DNA from: Colias croceus
Lineage: Eukaryota; Arthropoda; Insecta; Lepidoptera; Pieridae
Assembly (NCBI RefSeq): GCF_905220415.1
Contig: NC_059544.1
Span: 6,884,501 to 6,948,500, forward strand
Length of the DNA: 64,000 nucleotides
Direction of reading: 5' to 3'
Shown: piece after piece, positions 11,771 through 22,393 of the stretch
Layout: every line of letters begins with the position of its first letter
How positions within the stretch are numbered: position 1 is the stretch's first letter
Made by a program: the position numbers and the translations under genes
Notes under the pieces: model-generated
The model's input: only the letters and a program-made list of their open reading frames with translations
Told to the model about the DNA's origin: nothing
The model's database searches: none

Positions 11771-13803
11771 ATGCCAATGTATTTACCACTCCATAATGCG
11801 TCCGAAAAAAAGTATTTTATTAAAATTCCAATAACTAAATTGGGCTTTATTACAGTGTCTCTTCCATTATTTGCATTTGTTATGTGTGTCCTAATGACTA
11901 TGTATAAAGATTTTGAGAAAGCAAATAATACTCACTGCAAAGTTCCAAATGTGTTTCCGTCGATATCAGCATCAATAGGAAATTATGAACCACAACGAAC
12001 TATTTGGAAAACGGCTATATTCATTCACGCTCCAATAAGGTTTTTTATAATTTATTTGCGATGGGAATATTATAGGAGCATCATTAGTAAAAATTGTTTA
12101 ATTGTAGTAAAGTTAGCAGTATTTTTAAATGTTATTGAAAATTTAGCCTTATTGGGATTGACACAGTGGACATCATCTTTTAACTATCGTAAGTTTAAAG
12201 CTCAATTAAAACACATTGAAACTAATTTGAGATTTTATTTAATAAGTACCCGTGTTAAATACACACACCGGCACAATTAGCGGAACAGAAACCGATACGC
12301 GAGAACATCGTCTGGGATTTGAACGAATGGCAGCAGGTTCTCTTTACTGATGAGTGCAGAGTTCTTTTAAAACAGATCAATGGGAGACAGCGAATATGGA
12401 GACACAGAGGAGAACGCCAAATATAGTCTAATTTTGAACACACAGTAGCTTATGGTGGCGGCTCGATAATGGTTTGGGGAGGGATATGTTTGAGAGCTCG
12501 TACGGAGTTATTGATAGTCACAGGAGGGACCATGACAGCAGATAGATACATCAGAGACATTTAAGAAGAACATGTTGTACCATTTGCCCCATTTATTGGT
12601 GACTACTTTATTCTAATGCAAGATAATGCTCGTGTTCTTAGTGCACAATCGGTACAGGCATATCTGAGCCACGTAGGTATACCGGTGATGCAGTGGCCAG
12701 CAAATTCCCCCGATATGAATCCGATAAAGCATGTCTGGGACTTGCTAAAAAGAACGGTTAAATCCAGAATGCCAACCCCCAACAATCTGAATGAACTTGG
12801 AAACGAATTACTTGAGAAGTGGGAGCGGTTGCCTCAAGAAATCATCGATAACATAATCTGTAGCATGCCCAGACGAATGGAAACCGTAATCGGAGCAAGA
12901 GGGGGAAACACTCGTTATTAATTTTGCTTTAATTTTATTGTCAAATCATTTATTGCTTACTTTTTTTATTTTTTTGTGATGGTTCATAATCATCTAAAAA
13001 TTTCACTTATTTCAAATTTCTTAATTTTTCAATAAAAAATAACGAAGACTTTTCAAAGTCGTTGTTAAAAGATGTTAATCAACTTGTTATTTTGTATCTA
13101 ATTACATTTTCGTCAAATATATGCGTTATTATCTCATAGTCTCACTTTTTTTTTTGTTCCGCTAATTGTGCCGGTGTGTATATAATAAATGTAACTGACT
13201 GCTTCAGATTCCATTTTGACCCATTTTATACTGACACTTGACAGTTTTAATTCAAACTTTGACTTATCCAGTGTCAATACAGTATTTTAAAGAATTTACC
13301 TTTTTTATTTATTTTTTGACTACATAATTAATATATTTAATAGTTTATTGAGACTTAATGAAATTTTTTTTTCAGCATATCATGAGGCATGCTTTAAAAC
13401 ATTTATTGGAACATCAATATTTTACATGTTCTTCACTTGCATGATGATGACAAAATACAGAAGAAGACAAACTAGTTCCCCAACAGAAGCATACTCTTTA
13501 AAATTGAAATGGCGAGCATTTTTCATTAATGTTGGGTCCTTTGCATTTGCTGCCTATTTCTTTTTAAGACACAATAGACTGTGTGAACCTTATGGTGAGT
13601 GATTGATAATAATTAATATTTATAAATAAGTATGCTTTTATAAGTTTTCACTTGAGTCAACACTATTTGTTTCAGTTTATTCTATGTTTGGATTCTCGGA
13701 ATATATAGTAGTAGTCAGCAATATATTATTCCACATGACCACGATATATGATCTCAAAGTACAGTATATTTACTTCACTAGGAAAGGCATTGCCATAGAA
13801 TGA
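11771..13803 (+). CDS. PGAP2: Post-GPI attachment to proteins factor 2 (PGAP2)
   Basis: Three exons, 11771-12188, 13376-13594 and 13676-13803, join in phase to give 254 residues, the length I recall for human PGAP2. PGAP2 is a Golgi multipass membrane protein needed for fatty-acid remodelling of GPI anchors. Family hallmarks are present in order: THCKVPNVFPSISASIG, EPQRTIWK, the HAPIRF segment, NVIENLALLGLT and FFLRHNRLCEPY, with about six hydrophobic segments (the first near residues 25-45). The ATG is the first in frame and precedes a short cytosolic stretch. Intron 1 (12189-13375) holds a decayed Tc1-like transposon. The neighbouring L2HGDH gene is convergent and about 1.9 kb away. Confidence 0.92.
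12260..13180 (+). mobile_element. Tc1-like DNA transposon in PGAP2 intron 1
   Basis: The ends are inverted repeats (TACACACCGGCACAATTAGC on the right; the left has an extra AC) and read on into GGAACA. They lie at TA dinucleotides, as expected for the Tc1/mariner superfamily. At about 920 bp it is shorter than a usual Tc1 (about 1.6 kb), because the 5' part of the transposase is missing and the left repeat runs almost directly into the catalytic domain. Confidence 0.88.
12310..12921 (+). pseudogene. Tc1-like transposase remnant (DDE domain)
   Basis: One frame reads QQVLFTDECR (first Asp), YGGGSIMVWGGI, LMQDNAR (second Asp) and NSPDMNPIKHVWDLLK, then stops at 12919-12921. It is dead. In-frame stops lie at 12424 and 12562, the N-terminal DNA-binding half is absent, and the third catalytic acid expected in NPIE is Lys here (NPIK). 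Confidence 0.88.
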
Positions 13804-15251
13804 CTCAGGATTTTAAGCAACATATTTTTGGTACAGGAGGAAATTAAAACACTTCAAAAAAGAAGTCTTCAGGAATAATAATATATATGTAATTATTTTT
13901 ATTTAAATTTATTATTAACAAATCTTAAATCTAATAACAACAGCTAATCAAACTTTAATAAAAAAAACATACATGTGTTTAACCCATCAGTATCATGGTT
14001 AAAAAAATATTGGAATAATAATGTTTCATAAAGTTTAACAGGCTTATAAAAAATAGATTCCTTGGTATATTTTGAGTATATTTGTTAGAGGCAGAAAACA
14101 CAATAAACTTAGTCGTGACAAAGTGCCCAATCCTGATTATTAGCAAAATATTTAAATGTAAAAATATTTCTGCAAATAAATAAAAAAATCTAAAGAATGT
14201 AAGTATTTAACATATTGTTACTTTTTTATTTTATTAATTGTGTATAATGGCTAGTGTCTGATTTTATAAATATTGTTATATTCTCTCCAAATGTAGATAC
14301 ATATTAAGATATAATATTATTGTAATATAAATATAATATTCTGTCCAATTGTCCATCCACAAGTACCTAATAATGTTATGCTGTTTTATTATCATTGTGA
14401 AATAAATTACGATATAATATGTTTATGGTCTAATTTATTTCACAGTTGTTTTAAAACATAATAGATTCCATAGATTTATGAGTCAAAAAGAGCTAGAAAT
14501 ATTCTATTGAATATTGCCGATCAACTTTAGGTGCTATATTTGAATTAGAAATGCTTATGTAAGTTAAAGAACTAAATATTTTTATACTATGTAAATAATT
14601 ATGTAATTTTATTTATGTGATAGATATAGAAATATATTTATAATGGTAGCATAAAGTCTATACAGGTTGTTGATTAGTACATAAAGCATAGAGCTTTAAT
14701 ATAAATACTACAGAATTGTTCAATAGCTAGTAAATAGAAATGATTGTTTTTTGTTATTTACCTTTAAAAGATACCAATAAGTATTAGTATGCCAAAATAC
14801 CTTTAACCATTTAATATATAACAATCATGTATTTTGTTTATATATTTAAATAACAAAAATTAATATATTTTAAATATTATTGTTGAGAAATTTCCCAGCA
14901 ATAATATATAATGCATTTAAAGAAAATATTTATAAGCAGTTGGCTATTATACTATAATTAATATGATATTTATATGTAAGTTTGGTTTATAAAACATTCA
15001 AATATTGTAAAGTTAGTTTGTACACCCACAGATTCACAATATAAACAATCAATAAAATGTAACAACTTAAAAAGAATAAATAGCAAAATTAAACTAGCAT
15101 TTGATCGTAGTTACTTAGTAAAACATATAAAAATGAACAACAAAAAATTAATTATAAAAATATTGTTTTTGTAAATGCTTTAAAAAAATAAAAAAATCTC
15201 AATATCAAATGTAACATTTTTGTTATAGTATCACACAATCCTAGCGCTAAC
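13804..15251. other. 3' UTRs and AT-rich spacer between PGAP2 and L2HGDH
   Basis: Very AT-rich, with many AATAAA-like words on both strands, as expected between convergent genes. No exon, RNA gene or clear repeat was found. Confidence 0.5.
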
Positions 15252-15697
15252 CATTGAGATATACATATGGAGACGACACCCCCTACATCACTTTATGTTC
15301 CGCTCACCATAAGCCATATGGCTTAACTGCACGCTCATTTTTTATTTGTTTTAAAGTGAAACGCATCAAATATGTCTTCGTGTGTGTTACGATATTGCAC
15401 AAATAATACGAAAAGTGCAAAGGAATAACTTTTCATCGGTAAGTACCTACTTTTTTACTACCTTTTTTTTTTTTTTAATCTCCTCTAAACCTGCAATCTG
15501 CCTTATTAAGCATTAAGCTGGTGGTTAAAAGTTTTAATGTTGGCATGCATGGCAAACGCCCAGTGGCGTCTCCAGGTCAAGGAGGTCTTGAAACTCTAAC
15601 TAGATAATAATTTTTAAAACTTAGAGCAAAAAATGCGCCCCGCGCCGCAGAATTTGTTAGTGGTGTCTCCTCCATACGTAGTAATATTATCTCAATG
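15252..15697 (+). mobile_element. P-element-like transposon, short copy
   Basis: Inverted ends: CATTGAGATA near the left end and its complement TATCTCAATG at the right, followed inward by ATGGAG...GACACC. Perfect 8-bp target duplications GCGCTAAC lie at 15244-15251 and 15698-15705; 8 bp is the P-superfamily length. An internal ATG at 15372 opens a THAP-type start (SSCVLRYCTNN), but a deletion relative to the copy at 20324-22357 shifts the frame into a stop. Its right end is 36 bp from the L2HGDH stop codon, so it sits in or beside that gene's 3' UTR. Confidence 0.85.
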
Positions 15698-15733
15698 GCG
15701 CTAACATCACTTTTCAACAGACTGTAAAACTGA

Positions 15734-17510
15734 TTAAAACTTAAATTCTTCTTTCATTTTATCGGCAATCATTTTTGCAATAGCAAGAGATGAAGTAGCA
15801 CCAGGCGACGGTGCATTCCTACAGTGGAGTACTCTGCTACCGATCGCACCAGAACCAGGCTTGGAATCAAATACAAAATCCTCAATAAGAGTACCTGAAA
15901 TTTAACATTTCACTTTACTGATGTCGGTCACTTGTTTTCATTTGCTTAAACAAAATGCTATATGAAATACTAGTAGTAATTTTTCCTTGTCTGAATGATT
16001 ACTACTCACAACATAACAATTTACTGTTGCGGAAAAATAAAATGAATGAAAATGAGTTGCAATAAATTATGAGACTTATATTATATGCTTGAGTTTAGTA
16101 AAAGTTAAAACTAAGGCTTCTGTTACCAAAAATATTATGTAACAAAATGATAACTTTCATGGAACAACATACCATCCTTTGCCATGGCCTGTGCCCTCAC
16201 TCCAGCTGGTCCTCTTTCAACATCACTACTTGTAATATCTTGAATGTATCTTTGTATTTGTTTCACTTGTAATGGAATGAAGATTGACCTGCTCATCTCT
16301 TTGAGCCCAAAGCCAGCATATTTCAGTGCCATCCTTCGGAATCCAGAAAATGAAAGTATTTCCTTCAATTCTTGCACATTAATATCACCCCATCTGTAAT
16401 CAAACCAATTAATTATGGAAGTTATAATAACCAAAAGTCTAGCATACTATAATAATTAGAACTTATCAACAATACTAACCTATAACCTTCCTTACAAAAT
16501 GCTAAAATAGCATTAGGTCCAACAATCACACGACCATCAATCCTTGGAGTTAAGTGGACTCCAAGGAAAGGAAACCTTGGATCTGGTACTGGATATATAT
16601 TTGCTTTAGCAAGATTACTTTTATGTGGAGATAAATATAAATATTCACCTCTAAAAGGGATTATCCTGGGTTCTTCAGGACAGCCTGTTAATACAGCGAC
16701 ACTGTCTGATTGTAAACCACAACAGGTAAGTACATATTTTGCATGTACTGTGTTATCTTTTGAATTTGTTAAAATAACAGGATATTCTGCATTTTCACCT
16801 TCAATGAATTTTTTAACTTCAAAGTTCAAATAACTTGTCCCCCCACATTTATTAAAATCTTCCACATAGGATCGAGTAACTACACCCCAGTCTACAATTC
16901 CTGTATGTGGAGACCACAGTGCTTGCAATCCTTTACAATGTGGTTCTAATTGTTTAATTTCTTCAGCATCTAATAGTCTTATATCTTTTACCCCATTCTT
17001 CAATCCTCTATCATATAAGTCAAGAAGACGAGGTACTTCTACTCTATCTGTTGCTACTATGAGTTTTCCACACTTTGAATATTTAATACCTTTTTCATCA
17101 AAATATTTATAAGACAGATTAAGACCTTCGACACAAAGCTTTGCTTTCAATGAACCCGGCTTATAGTAAATGCCAGCATGAATGACTCCACTGTTGTTGC
17201 CACTTTGATGGAAAGCAAATCTGTTTTCCTTATCTATTAGTGCAATTTTTAAACTTGGGTGTCTCAAAGCTAACTCTCTTGCAGAAGCAGATCCAACAAT
17301 ACCACCTCCTACTACAACGACGTCATAACATGGTATTTTTGCTTGGCTGTATCTAAAATAGTTGTTATTACTTGGAATCTATGTTAATCAAATGCAAAAC
17401 TCTTAATAAAATAATGGTAACTATGGAACTTACCTGCGGTAATAGCTCGCCAAGTTATTTTGACCCGTAAAAACCCTTGAAAATTTTGGTACCTTACCTA
17501 GAGGTGACAT
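15734..17510 (-). CDS. L2HGDH: L-2-hydroxyglutarate dehydrogenase, mitochondrial
   Basis: Four minus-strand exons, 17434-17510, 16480-17352, 16173-16393 and 15734-15894, join in phase to 443 residues (human about 463). The enzyme is an FAD-linked mitochondrial dehydrogenase that oxidises L-2-hydroxyglutarate to 2-oxoglutarate, a metabolite-repair role. Visible features are a basic, acid-poor N-terminus ([13 protein letters not shown]) fitting a mitochondrial presequence, and the FAD-binding [12 protein letters not shown] at residues 35-46. Further on come [16 protein letters not shown], the substrate-domain CGKLIVATD and [16 protein letters not shown], and the C-terminal [16 protein letters not shown]. 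All are family signatures and none is broken. A P-like element begins 36 bp past the stop, and no AATAAA was seen before it on the gene strand. Confidence 0.95.
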
Positions 17511-18228
17511 TACTAAATACCTAATATTAAGAAATAATTTTTCAAAATTTCAAGTAAGTATCTCAATACAATCTGTACAGAGAAGTGGTATTAAGATAAA
17601 ATCTCAATAATAATCTTCTCATCAACACTTCAAAGAGACCATTTTTTAAAGATGTAATTATTTCTATGTAGTTAGTTATTAATCACCAGTAAAGAAGTAG
17701 CCTGTATTTTATTGGTCTTAGTCAATAGTGCTACAACTACGGTCTGAGTCCTCTGTTCTGATTTCCTGAAGGAAATTTAGTATTTAAAATAGGTAAGTAC
17801 TAAATACCTACGTCCTATTGTTTTTATTATAAAAGGTAGGTATGTATATCTCACTAATCACTATACCATATACCTACTCAGTAGGTACCTACTCACTACC
17901 TACTGTTTTGATCTAAGAGCAATTGATGGAAATTAGAAATGTCTATCTGACATTGACAAATAAACGGTTGGGGCTTGCCCTGCATGTTAATAATTATTAT
18001 TAATAGTCATCGTCACCAAAGAAGCCCCGTGGCGAATTTTTATTCAGAACTTATCTAAATTTGACAGCCGACCGCGCGTAACGTGGCGTAACTACTTATA
18101 TTAATTTTCACACAATTTTCTGATATTCAAAAATTCATTAATTAAAAACTAAGATTTATTTCCGTCAAGTGATATTTCAGATTTAGGTTCGACAATTATT
18201 TATAGTACTTTATCTAACCACAAAAAAC
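17511..18228. other. Upstream region of L2HGDH
   Basis: It holds GTAGGTACCTACT-type strings near 17875-17905, a word TCTGACATTGACAAATAAAC near 17947, and otherwise AT-rich DNA. No coding signal was seen. Confidence 0.45.
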
Positions 18229-18394
18229 TAAGGCCGCCTGTCCACCTGCAAGAAAACTTCCGCGAGAAATGTCCGACAGCAACTTGCAAGTCTAATTCCG
18301 CGTTTCCACCTGCAAGTAGACTTGCAAGTTGCTGTCAGACAGACTGTCGGACGTTTCTCGCGGAAGTTTTCTTGCAGGTGGAAACGCGGCCTTA
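18229..18394. mobile_element. Fold-back MITE with TAAGGCCGC ends, copy 2
   Basis: Same family as 11353-11530. The two arms (CTTCCGCGAGAAATGTCCGA and complement) fill almost the whole element. Confidence 0.75.
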
Positions 18395-18470
18395 CAGCTG
18401 CTATCAACTCGACGCGACGTCATACAAAGTCAGACATGAAACTTCAAGTAGGTAATGTAAGATGTGTACC

Positions 18471-18628
18471 AAGAAGCTTATATCTAATACACTGGAGATT
18501 GCACTATGAACGTTGACTTGTCACGGGAAGGTATGACCTTGAATGACGCCTGGTTGTTTTTTGTCCCTTTCACACCTAACTTGGCAAGTTCATAGTGCAA
18601 TCTCCAGTGTATTAGATATAAGCTTCTT
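18471..18628. mobile_element. Fold-back element with ~40-bp perfect inverted ends
   Basis: The left arm begins AAGAAGCTTATATCTAATAC and the right arm is its exact reverse complement for about 40 bases, with a loop of about 80 bases. No target duplication could be read with confidence. Confidence 0.8.
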
Positions 18629-18799
18629 GATGTGTACAAACCTTGGTACCTACAAACACTGTACAAAGTACAGATTTACCTCGAAATATAGCATTGCAAT
18701 TGACGTGTCAGAAGTGAAATTTCTTTGGCAAGATTCAAAATCGCCACTATGTCGCCAAATCTAGTCCGAGTGAGAGCGTTCGCGTTTGCAAAATTGTCT

Positions 18800-18950
18800 T
18801 GTTCTAATGAGGTCATCTAGAACATCATTCCCTATCCGTCAGTGAATGTCCCGTTAAAATCGGTCCAGACTCCAGCCGATCCAGAGATTAGCCGGAATAT
18901 ACAGACAGACAGACAAAAATTATAAAAATTACTTACTTTTTTAGTATGTG
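18800..18950 (+). mobile_element. Non-LTR retrotransposon 3' tail fragment
   Basis: Contains GTTAAAATCGGTCCAGACTC and ends in a CAGACAGACAGACAAAAATT run, a common form of LINE-type 3' ends in insects. It has no coding capacity. Confidence 0.4.
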
Positions 18951-19069
18951 TAACCATATGCATTGAATAAAATGCGTTTATTTTAATATTAAAAACAAAC
19001 ACTCCAATTTTATTTTATGGTATAGACACACCCCGGACACTCCATACAAAATTATCGTTTTGCCATTAT

Positions 19070-19347
19070 AACAACATTTGTTCTACGACTTTTGGCATAA
19101 CGCAATAAATTATTTTTAAATGATTTAAGCTTTTATTGTACTCTACTAACATTTGTAAGTCTATGTTCTATTCATTATCGAAAGGACGACGCGACGCCCC
19201 CTTCCCCCTCTCGTTCGCTTCTTGTTTACGTAATTTTTGTAATGCACGTAGAGTTTATAATATTCAGATAGAAAATGAAATGAATATTTATTTTTGTATG
19301 AAAATAAAATCTAACAAATTATCAAAAGTCGTAGAACAAATGTTGTT
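19070..19347. mobile_element. MITE with 25-bp inverted ends
   Basis: The ends AACAACATTTGTTCTACGAC and its complement, continuing through TTTTG, are exact inverted repeats of about 25 bp. The interior has no transposase. One internal stretch (ACGCGACGCCCCCTTCCCCC) is GC-rich. Confidence 0.8.
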
Positions 19348-19894
19348 ACTTATGATGTAAGCTATCTTGTCCTGCGAGGTTGCTGGTGTTTTACAAATAA
19401 CCCTGTTTAATTATTATCAATTAAAATCATATTGAAAATGATGTTTTTGGTAGTATTGATGACCATGCCATTGAAAATTTGCCGAACGCTGCCTTTATGT
19501 CGTTTCCATCATAAAATATATTTAAATTTAAAGACAAATTTAATCAAAACTCTTTACTCGAATCAAAACAACAATCAACAATCATAGAACACAAGCAAAC
19601 TTAAAATGCACTCCTGACGTGTGTCATAATGACGATTGTTGACTAATTGCAAGAGTTGACTCTATCCCGCTCTAACCTGACTTATTTGATATGTTTGTTT
19701 CGCCACTCCGAGAGCAGAGCTGCCAATATGGAAATATTTGGTCAGATAGTTATTCATCAAATAAATCACGATTGAAAAATAGGCGAGCCGTTATGAGTTA
19801 GATAAACAATTGAATAAATCTATTCGAGGGGTAGTTATTAGACTGTTTATCTCGGGATTGAAAAATCGGCCCTTAGTCATTGATTTGGTCTCAA

Positions 19895-20066
19895 AGGGTG
19901 TATTCAGAAAGAAAGCTTGAAATTTATAAGTTAGCTTATATGCGCTTATCGGCGCTTGTCAATGCTGGTTTTGACAAGCTTGTCAATGCTGGTTTTGACA
20001 AGCTGGTTTGAGCATTGACAAGCGCCGATAAGCGCATGTTTCAAGCTTTCTTTCTGAATACGCCCT
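19895..20066. mobile_element. Fold-back MITE with AGGG(T/C)GTATTCAGAAAGAAAG ends
   Basis: Inverted arms AGGGTGTATTCAGAAAGAAA and its near-complement are joined by a second inverted pair (GCGCTTATCGGCGCTTGTCA). The centre carries a short tandem duplication of GACAAGC...TGGTTTT. Confidence 0.8.
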
Positions 20067-20089
20067 ACGATCATTGCTTAAGATTCAGT

Positions 20090-20130
20090 ATTTTATTTTT
20101 GACAGTTGACACTTGACACCAGCGTCCGTC
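20090..20130. promoter_or_regulatory. TGACA-rich motif, possibly the displaced promoter of the first BTB gene
   Basis: The words TTTTGACAGTTGACACTTGA lie here. Ignoring the 2034-bp element inserted between, they would be about 250 bp upstream of the ATG at 22394, a spacing similar to other genes here. This is inference from spacing only. Confidence 0.25.
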
Positions 20131-20709
20131 GCTAAATTCAGAGCATAATATCAACAAAATAACAAATAAAATAATAAAAATTGTTTCTAACAATCCAAGA
20201 AATAAAAACAACATTGTACTCATTATTAATTTATAAATAATTTATATTTTGAATATATCTGCTCACAGTTACATAGTGCCGAATAGACGTACAATATTTC
20301 TACAGAAAAGTATTATTTTTATGCATTGAGATAATATTAATATGGAGCAGACACCACGAACAAAATCTGTGCGCCAAGCGCGGCGGCGCGGGGCACGCCA
20401 ATGACGGCTAGACAGTCATAGATTATGCGATGTCACTGACTCACCGCTATAGAGGCGACACTTTGTTTTATTCTGTCTATTTTATTGGGTGCCACTCCTT
20501 ACATGCACGTTGACTTGAAATTTTCTTTGTACTTACTTAATATTTATTTTAGGTATAAACTGACTTTACTACGCGGGGCTAACAATATCTGGCATATAAT
20601 ATAGGATGATGTAAATAGTGACGTTTTAGGTTCAGTCAGGGCTATGGGAAGTTTTATTCCTTACAAATTGAGCCTTTTTTAGAAAAAATATTAATTACTT
20701 ATCTCTGAA

Positions 20710-21781
20710 CTAGCGGTCCGCCCCGGCTTCGCCCGTGGCACATATTTCGCAATAAAAAGTAGCCTATGTTCTTTCTCAGGGTCTTAAGATTGTCTGTGCC
20801 AAAGGAGAATGCCCATGAAAGTATGGACCACAGTACAGTGTTGCGTCAATGCCAGAGTGGTTTTGGAGGGTTCTTCGATATTCAAAAGATTTTTACCAAT
20901 TGATTTTTTTGTGATAAAAACAGGGGTTTTCAAGATATTGAGAAAAATGTGAAATAACCTCAAAACTTAAATAACCCCGATTTAGTTAGGTTTATGTGTG
21001 ATTTAGGTAACATTTTATCGTCCAAAGGTTATTTTTCGATTAACATATTTAATCTATGCGTAGAGCTTATGCTTTCAGACAAAGTCTATCTGTTCATCGG
21101 CTAGTGTAGGTAGGCACCAGAAATCTTCCGGGACGGATTTCAAGAAAACCTAAATATATACTTAAAAAATGCCAATTGAGTTTTTATTCGGTTAACATGT
21201 TGTTGTTGTTGTTGTTGTTTGAATCATTTTTTCACTACATATTCGAAGAAAGAAACAAATAAGAAATAACTGGTTACCTACCAAGCTATGTCATAATAAT
21301 ATTTTTTTTTTTATATATACATATTTATATTATTTTACTTCACTATTTTGTTAAAACAACCTACAGTGTATAAACAATACCTTAAAGAGTGATTTTATGT
21401 TAATTGATTTTTTTGTAATTCAATGAAAACAATAATCGATATTAATACATTTAGCTATTTACCATAGTAAATGTAATAAGTTACCGCTTGGTTACCGTGG
21501 TAACCGGTAATGGACACTAAATCTATAATAACGGATCTAAACAATTACATGTCTTATTAGATTTTACAAAACATTCCCTGTTCAAAATATATTTTCCGAT
21601 GGTAAGAAGGCCTCTAAATTGCCGAGATTTTTTTTAATAGTATTGTTGTCTTGATGCATGAGAAAAACCAGTACCAAAAATGGGCATTCACCTTTCATCA
21701 AAATCGGTCCAGTAGTTTATGAGCCTATTAATTACAATCAAACAAACAAACAAAGTTTTCCTCTTTATAATATTAGTGCAG
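20710..21781 (-). mobile_element. Helitron-like element nested in the P-like element, interrupted
   Basis: It begins CTAGCGGTCCGCCCCGGCTT, a reversed Helitron 3' end. It resumes around 21680 with TCATCAAAATCGGTCCAGTA and ends TTTATAATATTAGTGCAG. About 900 bp between the two halves is extra sequence with no recognised identity. Confidence 0.5.
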
Positions 21782-22123
21782 ATAAATAAATAATAATTCA
21801 ATTATACGTTCAAGTCAGTAGCTTATACAATATCAATTAAAAACTTGATTAAAATCAATTAACAAAAAAAAAATTGGTGATTGAGTACCTAATTGATTTT
21901 CATATTTCATGATTTCACCTTTTTTCAATTAACAACCAGTCTATGCTTTTCAAAATATGTAAAATTATTATTTTATACTATAAAAATATACGCCAGCAAA
22001 TATTACTAACAACACTTATTTCATGCCCAATGTCATATCTTAAATTTTTAATCTATGACAAAATGTCGCCCGCCAAAAATTTTGCTCAAACTAAGTTTTA
22101 AAAATTATTATCTAGTTACTTAC

Positions 22124-22200
22124 TGATGAAAAGTTATTCCTTTGCACTTTTCCGTATTCTTTGTATTATTTGTGCAATATCGTAACACACACGTAGGCAT
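22124..22200 (-). CDS. THAP-domain first exon of a P-like transposase (partial)
   Basis: ATG at 22198-22200 opens a frame of 25 codons plus 2 nt. It reads MPTCVLRYCTNN and then GITFH, ending at a consensus donor GTAAGT. This is the C2CH zinc-finger start of a THAP domain (Cys, Cys, later FH), the DNA-binding module of P-element transposases. No downstream exon was found. It is transcribed away from the adjacent BTB gene. Confidence 0.7.
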
Positions 22201-22393
22201 ATTTGATGCTTTTCACTTTAAAACAAATAAAAAATGAGCGTGACGTTCGCGCCAATGAGCGAGCAAGCGACTGAGTGCAGTTACGCCACATGACGTATGT
22301 TCAGTGGAACATAAGTGATGTAGGCGGTATCGTCTCCATATTAATATTATCTCAATGTTTTTATGATTAAATTTTGAACTATTGATTAACGAT

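Larger units (their letters stand above)
20324..22357 (-). mobile_element. P-element-like transposon, long copy with intact THAP exon
   Basis: Perfect inverted ends (CATTGAGATAATATTAATAT..., 24 bp) are flanked by perfect 8-bp target duplications TTTTTATG at 20316-20323 and 22358-22365. The minus strand carries a THAP-domain first exon near the right end. The rest of the transposase is not recognisable; much of the interior is an interrupted Helitron-like element (20710-21781), a (TTG)n run near 21199-21220, and AT-rich DNA. It is therefore non-autonomous. Its right end is 36 bp before the ATG of the first BTB gene. Confidence 0.88.

Noticed and set aside
12616..12921. Open frame as an independent host gene
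   Set aside because: It is the C-terminal end of a Tc1-like transposase with upstream stops, a missing N-terminus and a lost catalytic acid, lying between inverted repeats.
17875..17905. GTAGGTACCTACT strings as a telomeric or satellite array
   Set aside because: There are only a few imperfect palindromic units, not the insect telomere unit TTAGG. Such strings are scattered widely in this window.
22124..22200. THAP exon as the start of a host transcription factor
   Set aside because: It lies within inverted ends and 8-bp target duplications and has a frame-shifted sister copy in the same kind of element, so it is transposon-derived.
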